The notes: generated by a model not told the origin, from the sequence alone. A stretch of 33,886 bases of DNA from JAAXTX01 sp035560715 (GCA_035560715.1 DATMYW010000051.1:1-33886); one strand, 5' to 3'; counted from the first letter of the stretch, positions 1-8,287 are shown. Numbers and translations are program-made.

Positions 1-15
1 CCCGTCCCTATCCCC

Positions 16-46
16 GTTGTAAGTTGTTGGTTGTAAGTTGTTCGTT
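16..46. repeat. heptad array (GTTGTAA/GTTGTTG units)
   Basis: Four consecutive 7-bp units, GTTGTAA, GTTGTTG, GTTGTAA and GTTGTTC, followed by GTT, in the junction just downstream of atpA, where atpG would be expected to begin. Same 7-bp-period family as the arrays at 1990, 2055, 2609, 9626, 10938, 12441, 12573, 26869 and 31721. No coding potential seen. Confidence 0.85.
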
Positions 47-54
47 TTCCTTCG

Positions 55-1554
55 TCAGTTTCTTTTCATGAATTCCTCAATCCTCCCTTTAAGCATCGAT
101 TCCGTCTCCTCGTCGAGTGCCTTCTTCGTGCGTATCGCGGACAACACATCCTCGCCTTCTGTCGAGAGATACTCGAGGAATCCCTTTTCCCAATCACGGA
201 TCTTCTCGGCCGGCACGGCGTCGAGATGCCCGCGGGAAAGCGCGTAGAGTACGGCCACCTGGTTCTCGACCGGATACGGCGAATACTGCCCCTGCTTCAG
301 GACCTCCACCGAGCGCCGTCCCCGCTCGATCTGCGCGCGCGTCTTCTCATCAAGGTCGGAACCGAACTGGGCGAAGGCTTCGAGCTCGCGGAACTGGGCA
401 AGGTCGAGCCGGAGCGTTCCGGCCACTTGTTTCATCGCCTTTATCTGCGCGGCAGAACCGACACGCGATACCGAGAGTCCGACGTTGAGTGCCGGACGGA
501 TGCCCTTGTGGAAAAGATCCGACTCGAGATAGATCTGTCCGTCCGTGATGGAAATGACGTTCGTCGGGATATACGCCGAGACATCGCCCGCCTGTGTCTC
601 GATAATCGGCAATGCGGTCAGCGATCCGCCGCCGTTCTCGGCATTCAATTTCGCGCTGCGTTCGAGAAGTCTGGAATGGAGGTAGAACACGTCGCCGGGA
701 TAGGCCTCACGTCCCGGCGGACGGCGAAGGATAAGCGCGATCTGCCGATACGCCCACGCATGCTTCGAAAGATCGTCGTAGATGACGAGCACGTCCTTTC
801 CCTGTTCCATGAAATATTCGCCGATGGCGCACCCGGCGTACGGGGCAAGAAACGAGAGCGCCGCCGGATCGGACGCGCCGGCCGACACGATGACGGTAAA
901 GTCCATCGCTCCGCGCTTCGTAAGCTCGCCCAGGATGCGCGCGACTTTGGATTCCTTCTGGCCGACCGCGACATAGATGCAGATCACGTCCTGCCCTTTC
1001 TGGTTCACGATGGCATCGATCGCGACCGCGGTCTTTCCGGTCTGTCGATCGCCGATGATAAGCTCGCGCTGCCCGCGGCCGATCGGGATAAGCGCGTCGA
1101 TCGCCTTGATACCGGTCTGCAGAGGCTGGTTCACTCCCTGACGGGTGATGACGCCCGGAGCGACCTTCTCTATCGGCATGAGTTTCTTCTCGCCCGCAAT
1201 CTCTCCGCGGCCATCCTGCGGCACGCCGAGCGGGTCCACCACGCGACCGATGATTCCCTCCGACACCGGAATGGAAAGGAGCTTTCCGGTCCCCTTCGCG
1301 ATCTCCCCCTCGCGGACGCCGTTTCCTCCCGAAAGCATCATGACGCCGACCTCGCTCTCTTCCAGGTTGAGCGCCACACCGACGGCGCCGCTGTCGAACG
1401 AAATCAGCTCAGACGCCGCCACACCGGAGAGTCCCGAGAGACGGGCCACGCCGTCACCGGTCTCCAGGATCCGTCCGACCGACTCCTTCTCCGCCTCGAA
1501 ACGGAAATCCGCGATCTGCTTCTTCAGTTCCTCGATGAGCATGTTTCCTGCCAT
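55..1554 (-). CDS. atpA: F0F1 ATP synthase subunit alpha
   Basis: Alpha subunit of the F1 sector; it binds nucleotide at the non-catalytic sites and contributes the arginine finger to beta. The 499-residue product is normal length. It has the N-terminal KKQIADF region, the beta-barrel segment GDGVARLSGL (about 33-42), a Walker A loop GDRQTGKT (168-175) and the downstream SVSRVGSAAQ segment typical of alpha. The start is ATG at 1554 in an ACATATG context without an SD site; a second ATG lies four codons in. It is the last gene of the atpB-E-F-H-A run inside the window, 18 nt after atpH. The gamma, beta and epsilon genes expected in the canonical order would be beyond position 1. Confidence 0.98.
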   Translation of the reverse strand: MAGNMLIEELKKQIADFRFEAEKESVGRILETGDGVARLSGLSGVAASELISFDSGAVGVALNLEESEVGVMMLSGGNGVREGEIAKGTGKLLSIPVSEGIIGRVVDPLGVPQDGRGEIAGEKKLMPIEKVAPGVITRQGVNQPLQTGIKAIDALIPIGRGQRELIIGDRQTGKTAVAIDAIVNQKGQDVICIYVAVGQKESKVARILGELTKRGAMDFTVIVSAGASDPAALSFLAPYAGCAIGEYFMEQGKDVLVIYDDLSKHAWAYRQIALILRRPPGREAYPGDVFYLHSRLLERSAKLNAENGGGSLTALPIIETQAGDVSAYIPTNVISITDGQIYLESDLFHKGIRPALNVGLSVSRVGSAAQIKAMKQVAGTLRLDLAQFRELEAFAQFGSDLDEKTRAQIERGRRSVEVLKQGQYSPYPVENQVAVLYALSRGHLDAVPAEKIRDWEKGFLEYLSTEGEDVLSAIRTKKALDEETESMLKGRIEEFMKRN

Positions 1555-1572
1555 ATGTGTTCGCTGACTGAG

Positions 1573-1980
1573 TTATGAGGATTGATGACCGTTCATTGCC
1601 CCGCGAAGTTCGCGAATCCGTCGACTGATCGTACCGTCCACGACCGTATCCCGAGAAGAAAGCCTCACTCCTCCGACGAGATCGTTTCGGACCGCGAAAC
1701 CGAGTGATATTTCCTTTCCGGGAAACAGTTTTCCCGCCGCCTCCGCGATTTCTTTTTTCGAGTCCGCATTCGCTTCTCCGGCGGTCTCGGCAAGCAACGT
1801 GACACGCCCGTCCGCCTCATCGGAAAGCTTTTCCGCGGCCCGCACGATTTCGGGAAGTTTTTTCGTCCCGCGACGCTTTTTCACGAATGAAAGGAACGAC
1901 GCCGCGATTTGAGACGCATCGCCGCCGTCCCTCGAAAGGGCGACCAGAGCCTTGGCATATTGTGTCGGAGTGATCTTCAT
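1573..1980 (-). CDS. atpH: F0F1 ATP synthase subunit delta (short form)
   Basis: Delta subunit of the peripheral stalk, linking the top of F1 to subunit b. Recognised by position between atpF and atpA, the N-terminal YAKALVAL start typical of delta, and the C-terminal DLVGGVRLSSRDTVVDGTI segment that matches the conserved 'GGxxxxxGDxxxDGS' stretch. At 135 residues it is about 40 shorter than the usual 175-180, and the loss appears to be in the middle and N-terminal helical domain because both ends align. The start codon is ATG in a CGATATG context with no SD site. Family assignment is firm; the functional consequence of the shortening is unknown. Confidence 0.93.
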   Translation of the reverse strand: MKITPTQYAKALVALSRDGGDASQIAASFLSFVKKRRGTKKLPEIVRAAEKLSDEADGRVTLLAETAGEANADSKKEIAEAAGKLFPGKEISLGFAVRNDLVGGVRLSSRDTVVDGTISRRIRELRGAMNGHQSS

Positions 1981-1989
1981 ATCGGAGCT

Positions 1990-2017
1990 GAATTATGAAT
2001 CAAGAATACGGAATCAT
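1990..2017. repeat. heptad array GAATNNN x4
   Basis: Four exact 7-bp units beginning GAAT (GAATTAT, GAATCAA, GAATACG, GAATCAT) start 10 nt upstream of the atpH start codon. The opposite-orientation array at 2055-2094 carries ATTC cores, so the two arrays form an imperfect inverted pair in the 120-nt atpF-atpH gap. Confidence 0.85.
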
Positions 2018-2054
2018 GTCTCAGACCTCCCTATTCCCGCTCTGCATTGTCCTC

Positions 2055-2094
2055 ATTCCTGATTCTTAATTCCTCATTCATCATTCTGTAATTC
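2055..2094. repeat. heptad array ATTCNNN x5
   Basis: ATTC cores begin at 2055, 2062, 2069, 2076 and 2083, an exact 7-bp period, followed by a sixth at 2091. This is the reverse complement of the GAAT array at 1990-2017, with about 37 nt between them. It sits immediately downstream of the atpF stop codon. Confidence 0.85.
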
Positions 2095-2100
2095 TCACAG

Positions 2101-2592
2101 CTACGCTTTCTCCAAAAACCTCGTCACCTTGCCCCGGTCGTCATCTCCGTCCAATCTCTCCCGGAGCACCTTCTCCGTCGTCGCGATCACGAGATCCGCT
2201 ATTTCTCCCTTCGCTTCACGGAACATTTTTTCACGCTCCTCCTTTGCGCGTTCCCGCGCCTCCTCGACGATCCGTTCCGCCTTCTGCTCGAATTCCGCGA
2301 CGAGCTCCTGACCGCGCCTCTCCGAAGCCTCCCTCGTCTCAGTCACGATTTTCTTCGCCTCTTCACGGGCCGTGGCAAGTATCCGCTCTTCGCCCTTCGA
2401 TGCTTCATCCAGTCGCTTCTTGGCCTCTTCCGCGTTCTTCAGCCCTTCCTCGATGCGCTCCGTACGTTTCTCGAGAAACGCGAGCATCGGCTTATAGGCG
2501 AAACGGTGCAGTATGAACAGCAGCACAAGGAAGTTCACCGTCTGCGCGAGGAGGAGTTTCCCGTCTATGCCGATCTGCGTAAGGATTTCCAT
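2101..2592 (-). CDS. atpF: F0F1 ATP synthase subunit b
   Basis: Membrane-anchored peripheral stalk subunit b. The 163-residue product has one N-terminal membrane helix (about 13-30, LLLAQTVNFLVLLFILHRF), the conserved YKPM segment just after it, and then a long, highly charged coiled coil rich in E, K, R and A that fills the rest of the protein. Only one b-type gene is present in the operon, so a homodimeric stalk is expected. ATG start preceded by CCGT, no SD site. It lies 97 nt after atpE and 120 nt before atpH; both gaps contain hairpins or 7-bp-period arrays. Confidence 0.97.
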   Translation of the reverse strand: MEILTQIGIDGKLLLAQTVNFLVLLFILHRFAYKPMLAFLEKRTERIEEGLKNAEEAKKRLDEASKGEERILATAREEAKKIVTETREASERRGQELVAEFEQKAERIVEEARERAKEEREKMFREAKGEIADLVIATTEKVLRERLDGDDDRGKVTRFLEKA

Positions 2593-2608
2593 ACGGTTTG
2601 TGACGTTG

Positions 2609-2629
2609 CTTACGACTCACGACTTCCGG
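2609..2629. repeat. heptad array, three units
   Basis: CTTACGA, CTCACGA, CTTCCGG: three 7-bp units in the atpE-atpF gap, directly adjoining the hairpin at 2630-2661. Short, so weaker than the other arrays, but it shares their period and location. Confidence 0.6.
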
Positions 2630-2661
2630 CCGGCACGCTCCCCGAAAGGAATCCGTGCCGG
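2630..2661 (-). other. intergenic hairpin after atpE
   Basis: Perfect 8-bp inverted repeat CCGGCACG...CGTGCCGG with a 16-nt loop, between atpE and atpF. No T-run follows on the minus strand, so it is not a classical terminator. A hairpin just 3' of the c-subunit gene could stabilise or partially attenuate the transcript, as c is needed in excess; that role is inference. Confidence 0.6.
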
Positions 2662-2689
2662 ACGCCGGTCATTCTTCGTACGCCGAAGA

Positions 2690-2941
2690 CTACTTGAAGA
2701 GGATCATGAGCGCCACGACGAGCGCATAGATCGCGATCGCCTCGGTGAACGCGATACCGAGGATCATCGAGGTCTGGATTTTCGAATGCGCCTCGGGATT
2801 GCGCCCGATCGACTCGAGCCCCTTGCTGACGAGATACCCGATACCGAGACCCGGACCGAGGGCTGCGGCCGCGATAGCGATCGCCGCGCTGAAGAATTTC
2901 GCGTTATCGGCATTTCCGATGACCTCCTGTACGCCTTCCAT
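2690..2941 (-). CDS. atpE: F0F1 ATP synthase subunit c
   Basis: Proteolipid ring subunit carrying the ion. The 83-residue hairpin has two membrane helices (about 16-38 and 56-82) around the polar loop GRNPEA (46-51). The ion-binding carboxylate is E67 in GIAFTEAIAIY. Position 34, where sodium-type rings have glutamine, is isoleucine, and the residue after E67 is alanine rather than serine. This pattern indicates a proton-driven ring. The start is ATG preceded by AAAAAAGT, with no convincing SD site. It lies between atpB and atpF in canonical order. Confidence 0.97.
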   Translation of the reverse strand: MEGVQEVIGNADNAKFFSAAIAIAAAALGPGLGIGYLVSKGLESIGRNPEAHSKIQTSMILGIAFTEAIAIYALVVALMILFK

Positions 2942-3018
2942 ACTTTTTTCTTACTGATTGATTACGGGATACGGGCCGCCGGCTTCCCCTGGGAAACCGA
3001 TGCCCCGCAGACCGGAAT

Positions 3019-3780
3019 TCAGTGAGCCCCCTCCTCGTGCCCGGTGACCGCCATCTTGAGGAAGACGATCGTAAGGAGCGAGAAGACCGCCGCCTGAACC
3101 ACGCCCACGAACACCTCGAGCAGCAGGAACGGCAGCGGGACGAAATACGGAACAAGGGAGAGCATCACGGTCAGGAGCACCTCGCCCGCGAACACGTTGC
3201 CGAAGAGACGGAACGAGAACGAGAGAATCTTCGCGAATTCGCCGATAAGCTCGAGAAGGCCCACGACCGTTCCGATAACGTAGGGTTTTTTCCACGGTGC
3301 GACCAGGAATTTGGAAGCGTATCCGCGTATACCGAGAGCCAGGATTCCGAAAATCTGAACCGAAAAAACGGAGATGAGCGAGAGCGCGACCGTCATATTG
3401 AGATCTGCTGCCGGACCGCGCAGGAACGGCACCATGATGATGCGTCCCGCATGCTCCTCGTTCAGGCCGACCGTCCCCGCCCCGGGAAGAAGTCCCGACC
3501 AGTTCGAAAACAGTACGAAAAGAAAAATCGTCGCGACCAAAGGGAAAAAATCCCTGGCCTGCTTTCGGTCCTGCGTGATGCTTTCGATGAACGAAAGCAG
3601 TCCCTCGAAAACGGTTTCTATCACGTTCTGTGCGCCTCGCGGGACCTGTTTCGGATTTCTTACGAGAAATACCGTGGATATGGCCAAAAGTACGGCCACG
3701 AAAACGGCCACCAACAGCGAATTGGTCACGGAAAACCCCGCTATCGAGAACAGTTTTTCGGCGATGATCGATATTTCCAT
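3019..3780 (-). CDS. atpB: F0F1 ATP synthase subunit a
   Basis: Membrane stator subunit a, which forms the ion half-channels against the c-ring. The 253-residue product has five to six hydrophobic segments and the diagnostic SFSFRLFGNVFAGE stretch, which contains the essential arginine (equivalent to E. coli aR210) and the following N and E. It is the first gene of the operon. ATG start in a GCATATG context without an SD site. A candidate -10 (GATAAT, minus strand 3821-3816) lies 36 nt upstream with no good -35, and a minus-strand terminator at 3861-3892 separates it from the preceding gene, so transcription probably begins in this gap. Confidence 0.97.
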   Translation of the reverse strand: MEISIIAEKLFSIAGFSVTNSLLVAVFVAVLLAISTVFLVRNPKQVPRGAQNVIETVFEGLLSFIESITQDRKQARDFFPLVATIFLFVLFSNWSGLLPGAGTVGLNEEHAGRIIMVPFLRGPAADLNMTVALSLISVFSVQIFGILALGIRGYASKFLVAPWKKPYVIGTVVGLLELIGEFAKILSFSFRLFGNVFAGEVLLTVMLSLVPYFVPLPFLLLEVFVGVVQAAVFSLLTIVFLKMAVTGHEEGAH

Positions 3781-3860
3781 ATGCTTCCCGCTGCGAAATG
3801 AGGTGTTTCCACGACATTATCCCCATCAGAAGCCATTCTACGACGAAAAACCGGAATCGT

Positions 3861-3892
3861 CAAAGAAAACGACGCCGAAACGGCGCCTTTTT
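3861..3892 (-). terminator. intrinsic terminator upstream of the atp operon
   Basis: On the minus strand GGCGCCG, loop TTT, CGGCGTC (7 bp including one G-U pair) is followed by GTTTTCTTTG. It ends the tatD transcription unit before atpB. On the plus strand a T-run also follows a slightly weaker stem, so it may work in both directions. Confidence 0.65.
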
Positions 3893-3942
3893 CTGTACAC
3901 TCGGATTCCAAGTCAACGCAGGACATCCGACCATTTCACTGG

Positions 3943-4293
3943 TCAGAGAAGTGATACGGCGTCGGAACCATCATCATGGATTGTCGGTTCAAACTCACTG
4001 AACTGAACCGCCGCCATAGAATCACCATAATCATCGTGTCCATTTTCAACACCTTTTCCCGCATTCGAAAAACGGATATGATCGGTCCCGCCTCCCTGTC
4101 CTGTCCCATAGGTCGCCCCGTTACCATCCATTGCCGGAGCAGCGGGAGGTGTCTCCGGAGCGATGCGTCTTCGGTCCGCATCCTGAACCGATTCCGGGAA
4201 ATTCATTTCCATAGCGCGTGCCGTTCGAATTAATCTACCCCCGTTGCTTTCAGTATAGCCCTTCAATGGAAAAACGGGAACGGACCCGTTCAT
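3943..4293 (-). CDS. small hydrophilic protein coupled to tatD
   Basis: Not recognised. A 116-residue, Gly/Asp/Glu/Pro-rich and probably disordered protein with no signal peptide, membrane helix or cysteine. Two points support a real gene: its ATG overlaps the tatD stop codon by 4 nt (ATGA), a hallmark of translational coupling, and the start is in the ATATG context shared by many genes here. A minus-strand terminator follows 50 nt after its stop. An internal ATG (MEMNFPES, about residue 28) is an alternative start. No function can be assigned. Confidence 0.5.
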   Translation of the reverse strand: MNGSVPVFPLKGYTESNGGRLIRTARAMEMNFPESVQDADRRRIAPETPPAAPAMDGNGATYGTGQGGGTDHIRFSNAGKGVENGHDDYGDSMAAVQFSEFEPTIHDDGSDAVSLL

Positions 4294-5144
4294 ATATCGA
4301 GCCTCAGAAGCTTCTTCGCGTTCCTCGTCGTCTCGACAGCGACTTCTTCGAGTGAGGTCCCTTTCACCGCCGCGATCTTCTCCGCGACCAGCCGCACCAG
4401 AAACGGTTCGTTCCGTTCCCCCTTATGCGGGATCGGAGCGAGATACGGACAGTCCGTCTCGATGACGATCTGCTCAAGCGGCACCTCGCGGATCAGACGG
4501 TCATACGAATCGGAATAGGTCGCGATACCGTTGATGCCGATATTCCATCCCCGCTCCAGGAATTTCTTCGCCGTCTTGTGGCTTCCGATGAAGCTGTGTA
4601 TCACACCTCGCCTTTCGGGCGACGATTCATCGAACAACGAAAGTAGGTCATCGTACGCGTCCCAGCAATGGATCATCATCGGTTTGCCGACCTCGTCCGC
4701 CAACCGGACGAACTCGCGGAGCACGCGCTTCTGCTCGTCCTTCATCGCCGAGACGTCGTCCCCTTCCTCGAAGTGATGGTAGTCGAGCCCGACCTCGCCG
4801 ATCGCCACAACATGCGAATCGCATGCGAGTTCGAGGTACGCGTCATATTCGAAATCCTCCCCGATCGTCTTTATTTCGGTCGCCGGCAGTTCCCAATCGT
4901 TCTCGTCGTCGCGATGCTCGAACGACCGCTTCCGGAGCTGTATCGGGTGGAGTCCGACCGCGGCATACACGCCTTTCCCCTCGTATTTCCGCGCATACTC
5001 CACCGCCCGCCGGCTTGTCGACAGTTGTGACCCCACGTTTACGACCGAGATTCCCGCTTCACGCGCACGCAACAGCACCTCGTCCGCATCCGCGCGAAAG
5101 GCGTTGAAATTCACATGCGCATGAGTATCGATCAGCCGTGGCAT
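4290..5144 (-). CDS. tatD: TatD family metal-dependent hydrolase
   Basis: Amidohydrolase-fold metal-dependent DNase of the TatD/YcfH family (284 residues). Metal-ligand motifs are in order: DTHAHVNF near the N-terminus, GEVGLDYHH in the middle with its glutamate, MIHCWDAYDD, and ETDCPYLAP near the C-terminus, which holds the catalytic aspartate. Members are 3'-5' exonucleases linked to DNA repair or turnover; the exact substrate here is unknown. ATG start preceded by CATACCT, without an SD site. It sits 41 nt after the MFS gene, and its stop overlaps the start of the small downstream gene. Confidence 0.93.
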   Translation of the reverse strand: MPRLIDTHAHVNFNAFRADADEVLLRAREAGISVVNVGSQLSTSRRAVEYARKYEGKGVYAAVGLHPIQLRKRSFEHRDDENDWELPATEIKTIGEDFEYDAYLELACDSHVVAIGEVGLDYHHFEEGDDVSAMKDEQKRVLREFVRLADEVGKPMMIHCWDAYDDLLSLFDESSPERRGVIHSFIGSHKTAKKFLERGWNIGINGIATYSDSYDRLIREVPLEQIVIETDCPYLAPIPHKGERNEPFLVRLVAEKIAAVKGTSLEEVAVETTRNAKKLLRLDI

Positions 5145-5163
5145 AGGTATGGAATTTTTGAAT

Positions 5164-5184
5164 TAAAATCAGGGGAAAACCCCC
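5164..5184 (-). terminator. weak intrinsic terminator after the MFS gene
   Basis: Minus strand GGGG-TTTT-CCCC followed by TGATTTTAATT, directly after the MFS stop codon (5186-5188). The stem is only 4-5 bp, so efficiency is uncertain. Confidence 0.4.
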
Positions 5185-5185
5185 A

Positions 5186-6397
5186 TTATGCCGAGGTCCC
5201 GCTTCCACCGATCATGCCCCGATGATCGCGTGCCAAAGCGAGTAACGGCACGATTCCGGCAAGCGCGATGAACAGACCCGAATACCCGAGAAATACTGAG
5301 AGTGGTACCGTCGCGATAAGCTGGCTCCCGACGAACATATATCCGGACGCACCAAGTCTCTGAAGAAGACTATTGAGAGACAGGACGCTTGAGCGGACGT
5401 CTGATGAAATAACCCCGTTTATATCCACCATGATCCTGGACTCGATATATCCGCGAAGGAAATGCGCGGCCACGATGGCAAGTACCGGTATCGCCGCCCA
5501 CCACGTAAATCCCATAAGGGGCACAAGGACAGCAAGAGCGAGGAAGACCGTCCACATCGGCACCTTCGGAAATTTCCGATAGGTCATCGTCCCAACCGCC
5601 ACGAACAGTGTCGCAACTCCGGGAACCACTCCCCACCAGAAAACGGGCAGGGAAATGAGGCGAAAGAGGTCGTTATACAGCCATTTGATACTGAAAAGAA
5701 ACGAGCCGACCAATAACGACAGAAGGATAAGATTGCGAAGCATCACGTTCCCCCCGACAGAGGACAATCCGGTGAGGGCGGTCCTGATCACGTTTCCCTG
5801 CGAATCACGTTTTGCGGGACGATACGAAACGGACATCGCGAATAGCGACGCGGCCGCCATGGCAAGCGCCGAGAGGACGAGCGGGAGTCGGAGGTCGATC
5901 GTCGCCGAGAATCCGCCGACCGACAGTGCCACGAACGAGACGACTTGCGAGACCGTCTTGATACGCGGGTAGTCCCGCGTAAAATCCTTCGATACGTCAT
6001 GAAGCAACGCCGTGTCGCTCCCCGATATGAGACTTTCGCCGAGCGCGACGAACATGATGGCACCAAGATAATACGCGAATCCGACCGACATCGGAAACGC
6101 GAGCAGAAGAAAGCCCACGGCCAGACCCGCATATCCCGAAAATATCGAGATCCGATGAGAAAAGACGTCCCCGATGACACCCGTTGGATATTCAAGCGCT
6201 ATCACCGCGACGTAATATGCACCGAGCAGGAACAACACCTGAGAGGTCTCGATTCCGCGCGTATTAAGATACAGGACGAAGGTCGGGAGCCAGAAGCGGG
6301 TCGAGTACAAGACCTTCACCCACAACATTTTTCGGATGTCGGTCATAGGCTGAAACCGGGATAAGAACGGGAAACGAGTAAGGACCGGCATCGTCAT
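5186..6397 (-). CDS. major facilitator superfamily transporter
   Basis: Inner-membrane secondary transporter of 403 residues with about twelve hydrophobic segments. Between helices 2 and 3 it has an MFS motif A-like loop, YPTGVIGDVFSHRISI (roughly 70-85), with the conserved G, D and basic residues. The substrate cannot be read from sequence; the closest general class is the drug- or metabolite-efflux type. Its ATG overlaps the ridA stop codon by 4 nt (ATGA), so translation is probably coupled to ridA, and the cluster metG-ridA-MFS reads as one unit ending at a weak terminator. Confidence 0.9.
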   Translation of the reverse strand: MTMPVLTRFPFLSRFQPMTDIRKMLWVKVLYSTRFWLPTFVLYLNTRGIETSQVLFLLGAYYVAVIALEYPTGVIGDVFSHRISIFSGYAGLAVGFLLLAFPMSVGFAYYLGAIMFVALGESLISGSDTALLHDVSKDFTRDYPRIKTVSQVVSFVALSVGGFSATIDLRLPLVLSALAMAAASLFAMSVSYRPAKRDSQGNVIRTALTGLSSVGGNVMLRNLILLSLLVGSFLFSIKWLYNDLFRLISLPVFWWGVVPGVATLFVAVGTMTYRKFPKVPMWTVFLALAVLVPLMGFTWWAAIPVLAIVAAHFLRGYIESRIMVDINGVISSDVRSSVLSLNSLLQRLGASGYMFVGSQLIATVPLSVFLGYSGLFIALAGIVPLLALARDHRGMIGGSGTSA

Positions 6398-6798
6398 TTT
6401 TTTCGCATCGCGACCGCGTCAATTTCGATATCGCAACCGTCGGTCATAGTGCTCGTAATTCCTACCGTCGTCGCGGCAGGTTTTGATTCCATAAGATATC
6501 CGTTACGGATTGCCGATACCTTTTCGAAATCCCTTTTCATATCGACGAGATAGATATCAACTTTAACGAGGTCACCAAGATCCGCACCCGCCTCTTTGAG
6601 TATCGTTATCATTTTTTCGAACACACATCTCGTTTGGGCTTCGATATCGCCCTCGCCCACTACATTCTTTAGCTCGTCCTTCGGTAACAAACCGGAAACG
6701 AATATCATCTCAGCCTCGCCGACATCGAATTTGACTGCCTGAGAAAATGCACGTCCAGACTTACTGGAGCCCTCGGGTACGATTAACACTTTCGACAT
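6394..6798 (-). CDS. RidA/YjgF-family protein lacking the catalytic arginine
   Basis: A 134-residue trimeric Rid (YjgF/YER057c/UK114) fold protein: it has the segments MIFVSGLLP, GDLVKVDIYLVDM and DIEIDAVAM in the usual order and is close to the family length. Canonical RidA deaminates reactive enamine/imine intermediates using an arginine in the PAR(S/T) motif. Here the motif reads KPAATTV (106-112), with alanine at that position, so imine deaminase activity is unlikely and it belongs with the Arg-less Rid subfamilies of unknown role. An SD-like AAGGA lies 4 nt before the ATG. The gene is 7 nt from metG and overlaps the MFS gene. Confidence 0.9.
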   Translation of the reverse strand: MSKVLIVPEGSSKSGRAFSQAVKFDVGEAEMIFVSGLLPKDELKNVVGEGDIEAQTRCVFEKMITILKEAGADLGDLVKVDIYLVDMKRDFEKVSAIRNGYLMESKPAATTVGITSTMTDGCDIEIDAVAMRKK

Positions 6799-6805
6799 AG
6801 ATTCC

Positions 6806-8242
6806 TTATTTCACTCTTTGAAACAGTATCTCCGTCTTTCCGGATTCAAGGGACTGCCAAATCTTTTCGGCGGTGTCGGGCATGAACGGGACGAGTGCGA
6901 CGGAAAGAAGCGCGAGGCGGTCTAATAACACACGCATGACACCTGTAAATTTCTCCCGATCGTTCTTCGCGAGTTCCCACGGTTTTTCCTCCTCGATATA
7001 GCGGTTCGCGTCACGAACCGTCTCCCATACCTTTTCGAGCGCCTCGGCGAACCGGTAACTTTCGATGAGCTTCGCGACGTCATCGGGGTACGTGGGAATC
7101 TCCGCGATTTTTTTCATATCGGCATCGAGACCTTCCGAGAGCCGCATCACGCGCGACACGAGATTGCCGAGACCGTTCGCGAGATCGGCATTGTACTTCT
7201 CGGTCATCTTCGCCCACGAAAGATCCCCGTCCTTCGAATACGGAAGTGCCGTAAGCAGCAGGTACCGCGCCCCGTCCTTGCCGAACCGTTCCACCAGTTC
7301 CGCGGGATACAGGACATTCCCGAGCGACTTCGACATTTTCTGTCCGTCGATGGTCAGATATTCATGCGTATAGATTTCCGTCGGCAGCGGCAGTTTCGCG
7401 GACAGGAGCATCGCCGGCCAGTAAATGGCATGGAAGCGTAAGATACCCTTCCCGATGATATGGACCCGCTTACCGTCGCCCGCCCAGAATTTCTCGTAAT
7501 CCTCCCCGTCGCCCGCATAGTCGAGCGCCGTGATGTAGTTCGAGAGCGCGTCCACCCAGACATACATGATCTGCGACTCGTCACCGGGTACCGGCACACC
7601 CCACCCCTTCGCCCGGGCGACGGAGCGCGAGACCGAGAAATCCTCGAGTCCCATGTCGATAAACGAGAGCACTTCGTTCCTGCGGAAATCCGGCACGATC
7701 GAAAGTTTTCCGGAAACGATCAGTTCCCTGAGCCGGTCCCCGTATGCCGAGAGCCGGAAAAACCAGTTTTCCTCTTCGACGACTTCCGGCACGGTCAGAT
7801 GTTCCGGACACTTTCCGTCGACCAGGTCTTTCTCGAGCTTGAATTCCTCACAGCCGACGCAATACAATCCGCGATAACTTTTCTTGTAGAGATCGTTCGG
7901 ATCCATCGCGGACCAGAACTTCTTGGCGCCGGCGACATGGACATCCTCCGTCGTCCGGATGAATCGGTCGAACGAAAGTCCGAGTGAATCACCGAGAGAG
8001 CGGAACGCTTCCGCATTCTCCTTCACATATTCATCTATCAGCCGCCCGGCTTTCTCGGCACCCTGGACGTTCTTCAGGCTGTTCTCGTCGGTACCCGTCA
8101 GGAAAAACGTTTCCTCGTGGAGGACATCGCGGTGATATCGCGCGACCGCATCGGTGAGTACCTTCTCGGACGCGTGCCCGACATGCGGGACGCCGTTCAC
8201 GTAGTCGATGGCGGTGGTGATGAAAAACGGTTTGGTTAGCAT
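6806..8242 (-). CDS. metG: methionyl-tRNA synthetase
   Basis: Charges tRNA-Met. Class I synthetase of 478 residues. The HIGH signature is HVGH (20-23) after TTAIDYVNGVP, and the KMSKS loop is KMSKSLGN near residue 300. A single zinc-knuckle-like group (CVGC ... CPEH, about 125-150) sits in the connective peptide. The anticodon-binding helices end near EKIWQSLE. There is no C-terminal EMAP/dimerisation domain, so this is the short monomeric form. ATG start at 8242 with no SD site. First gene of metG-ridA-MFS. Confidence 0.97.
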   Translation of the reverse strand: MLTKPFFITTAIDYVNGVPHVGHASEKVLTDAVARYHRDVLHEETFFLTGTDENSLKNVQGAEKAGRLIDEYVKENAEAFRSLGDSLGLSFDRFIRTTEDVHVAGAKKFWSAMDPNDLYKKSYRGLYCVGCEEFKLEKDLVDGKCPEHLTVPEVVEEENWFFRLSAYGDRLRELIVSGKLSIVPDFRRNEVLSFIDMGLEDFSVSRSVARAKGWGVPVPGDESQIMYVWVDALSNYITALDYAGDGEDYEKFWAGDGKRVHIIGKGILRFHAIYWPAMLLSAKLPLPTEIYTHEYLTIDGQKMSKSLGNVLYPAELVERFGKDGARYLLLTALPYSKDGDLSWAKMTEKYNADLANGLGNLVSRVMRLSEGLDADMKKIAEIPTYPDDVAKLIESYRFAEALEKVWETVRDANRYIEEEKPWELAKNDREKFTGVMRVLLDRLALLSVALVPFMPDTAEKIWQSLESGKTEILFQRVK

Positions 8243-8287
8243 ACAGGATTCATTTATCCATCAATATCGAGTTCTTGAATATTCTCT

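Noticed and set aside
226..1578. 450-codon open frame on the plus strand opposite atpA
   Set aside because: Antisense shadow of a certain gene; Arg/Asp/His-rich composition typical of reverse-complement reading in GC-rich DNA.
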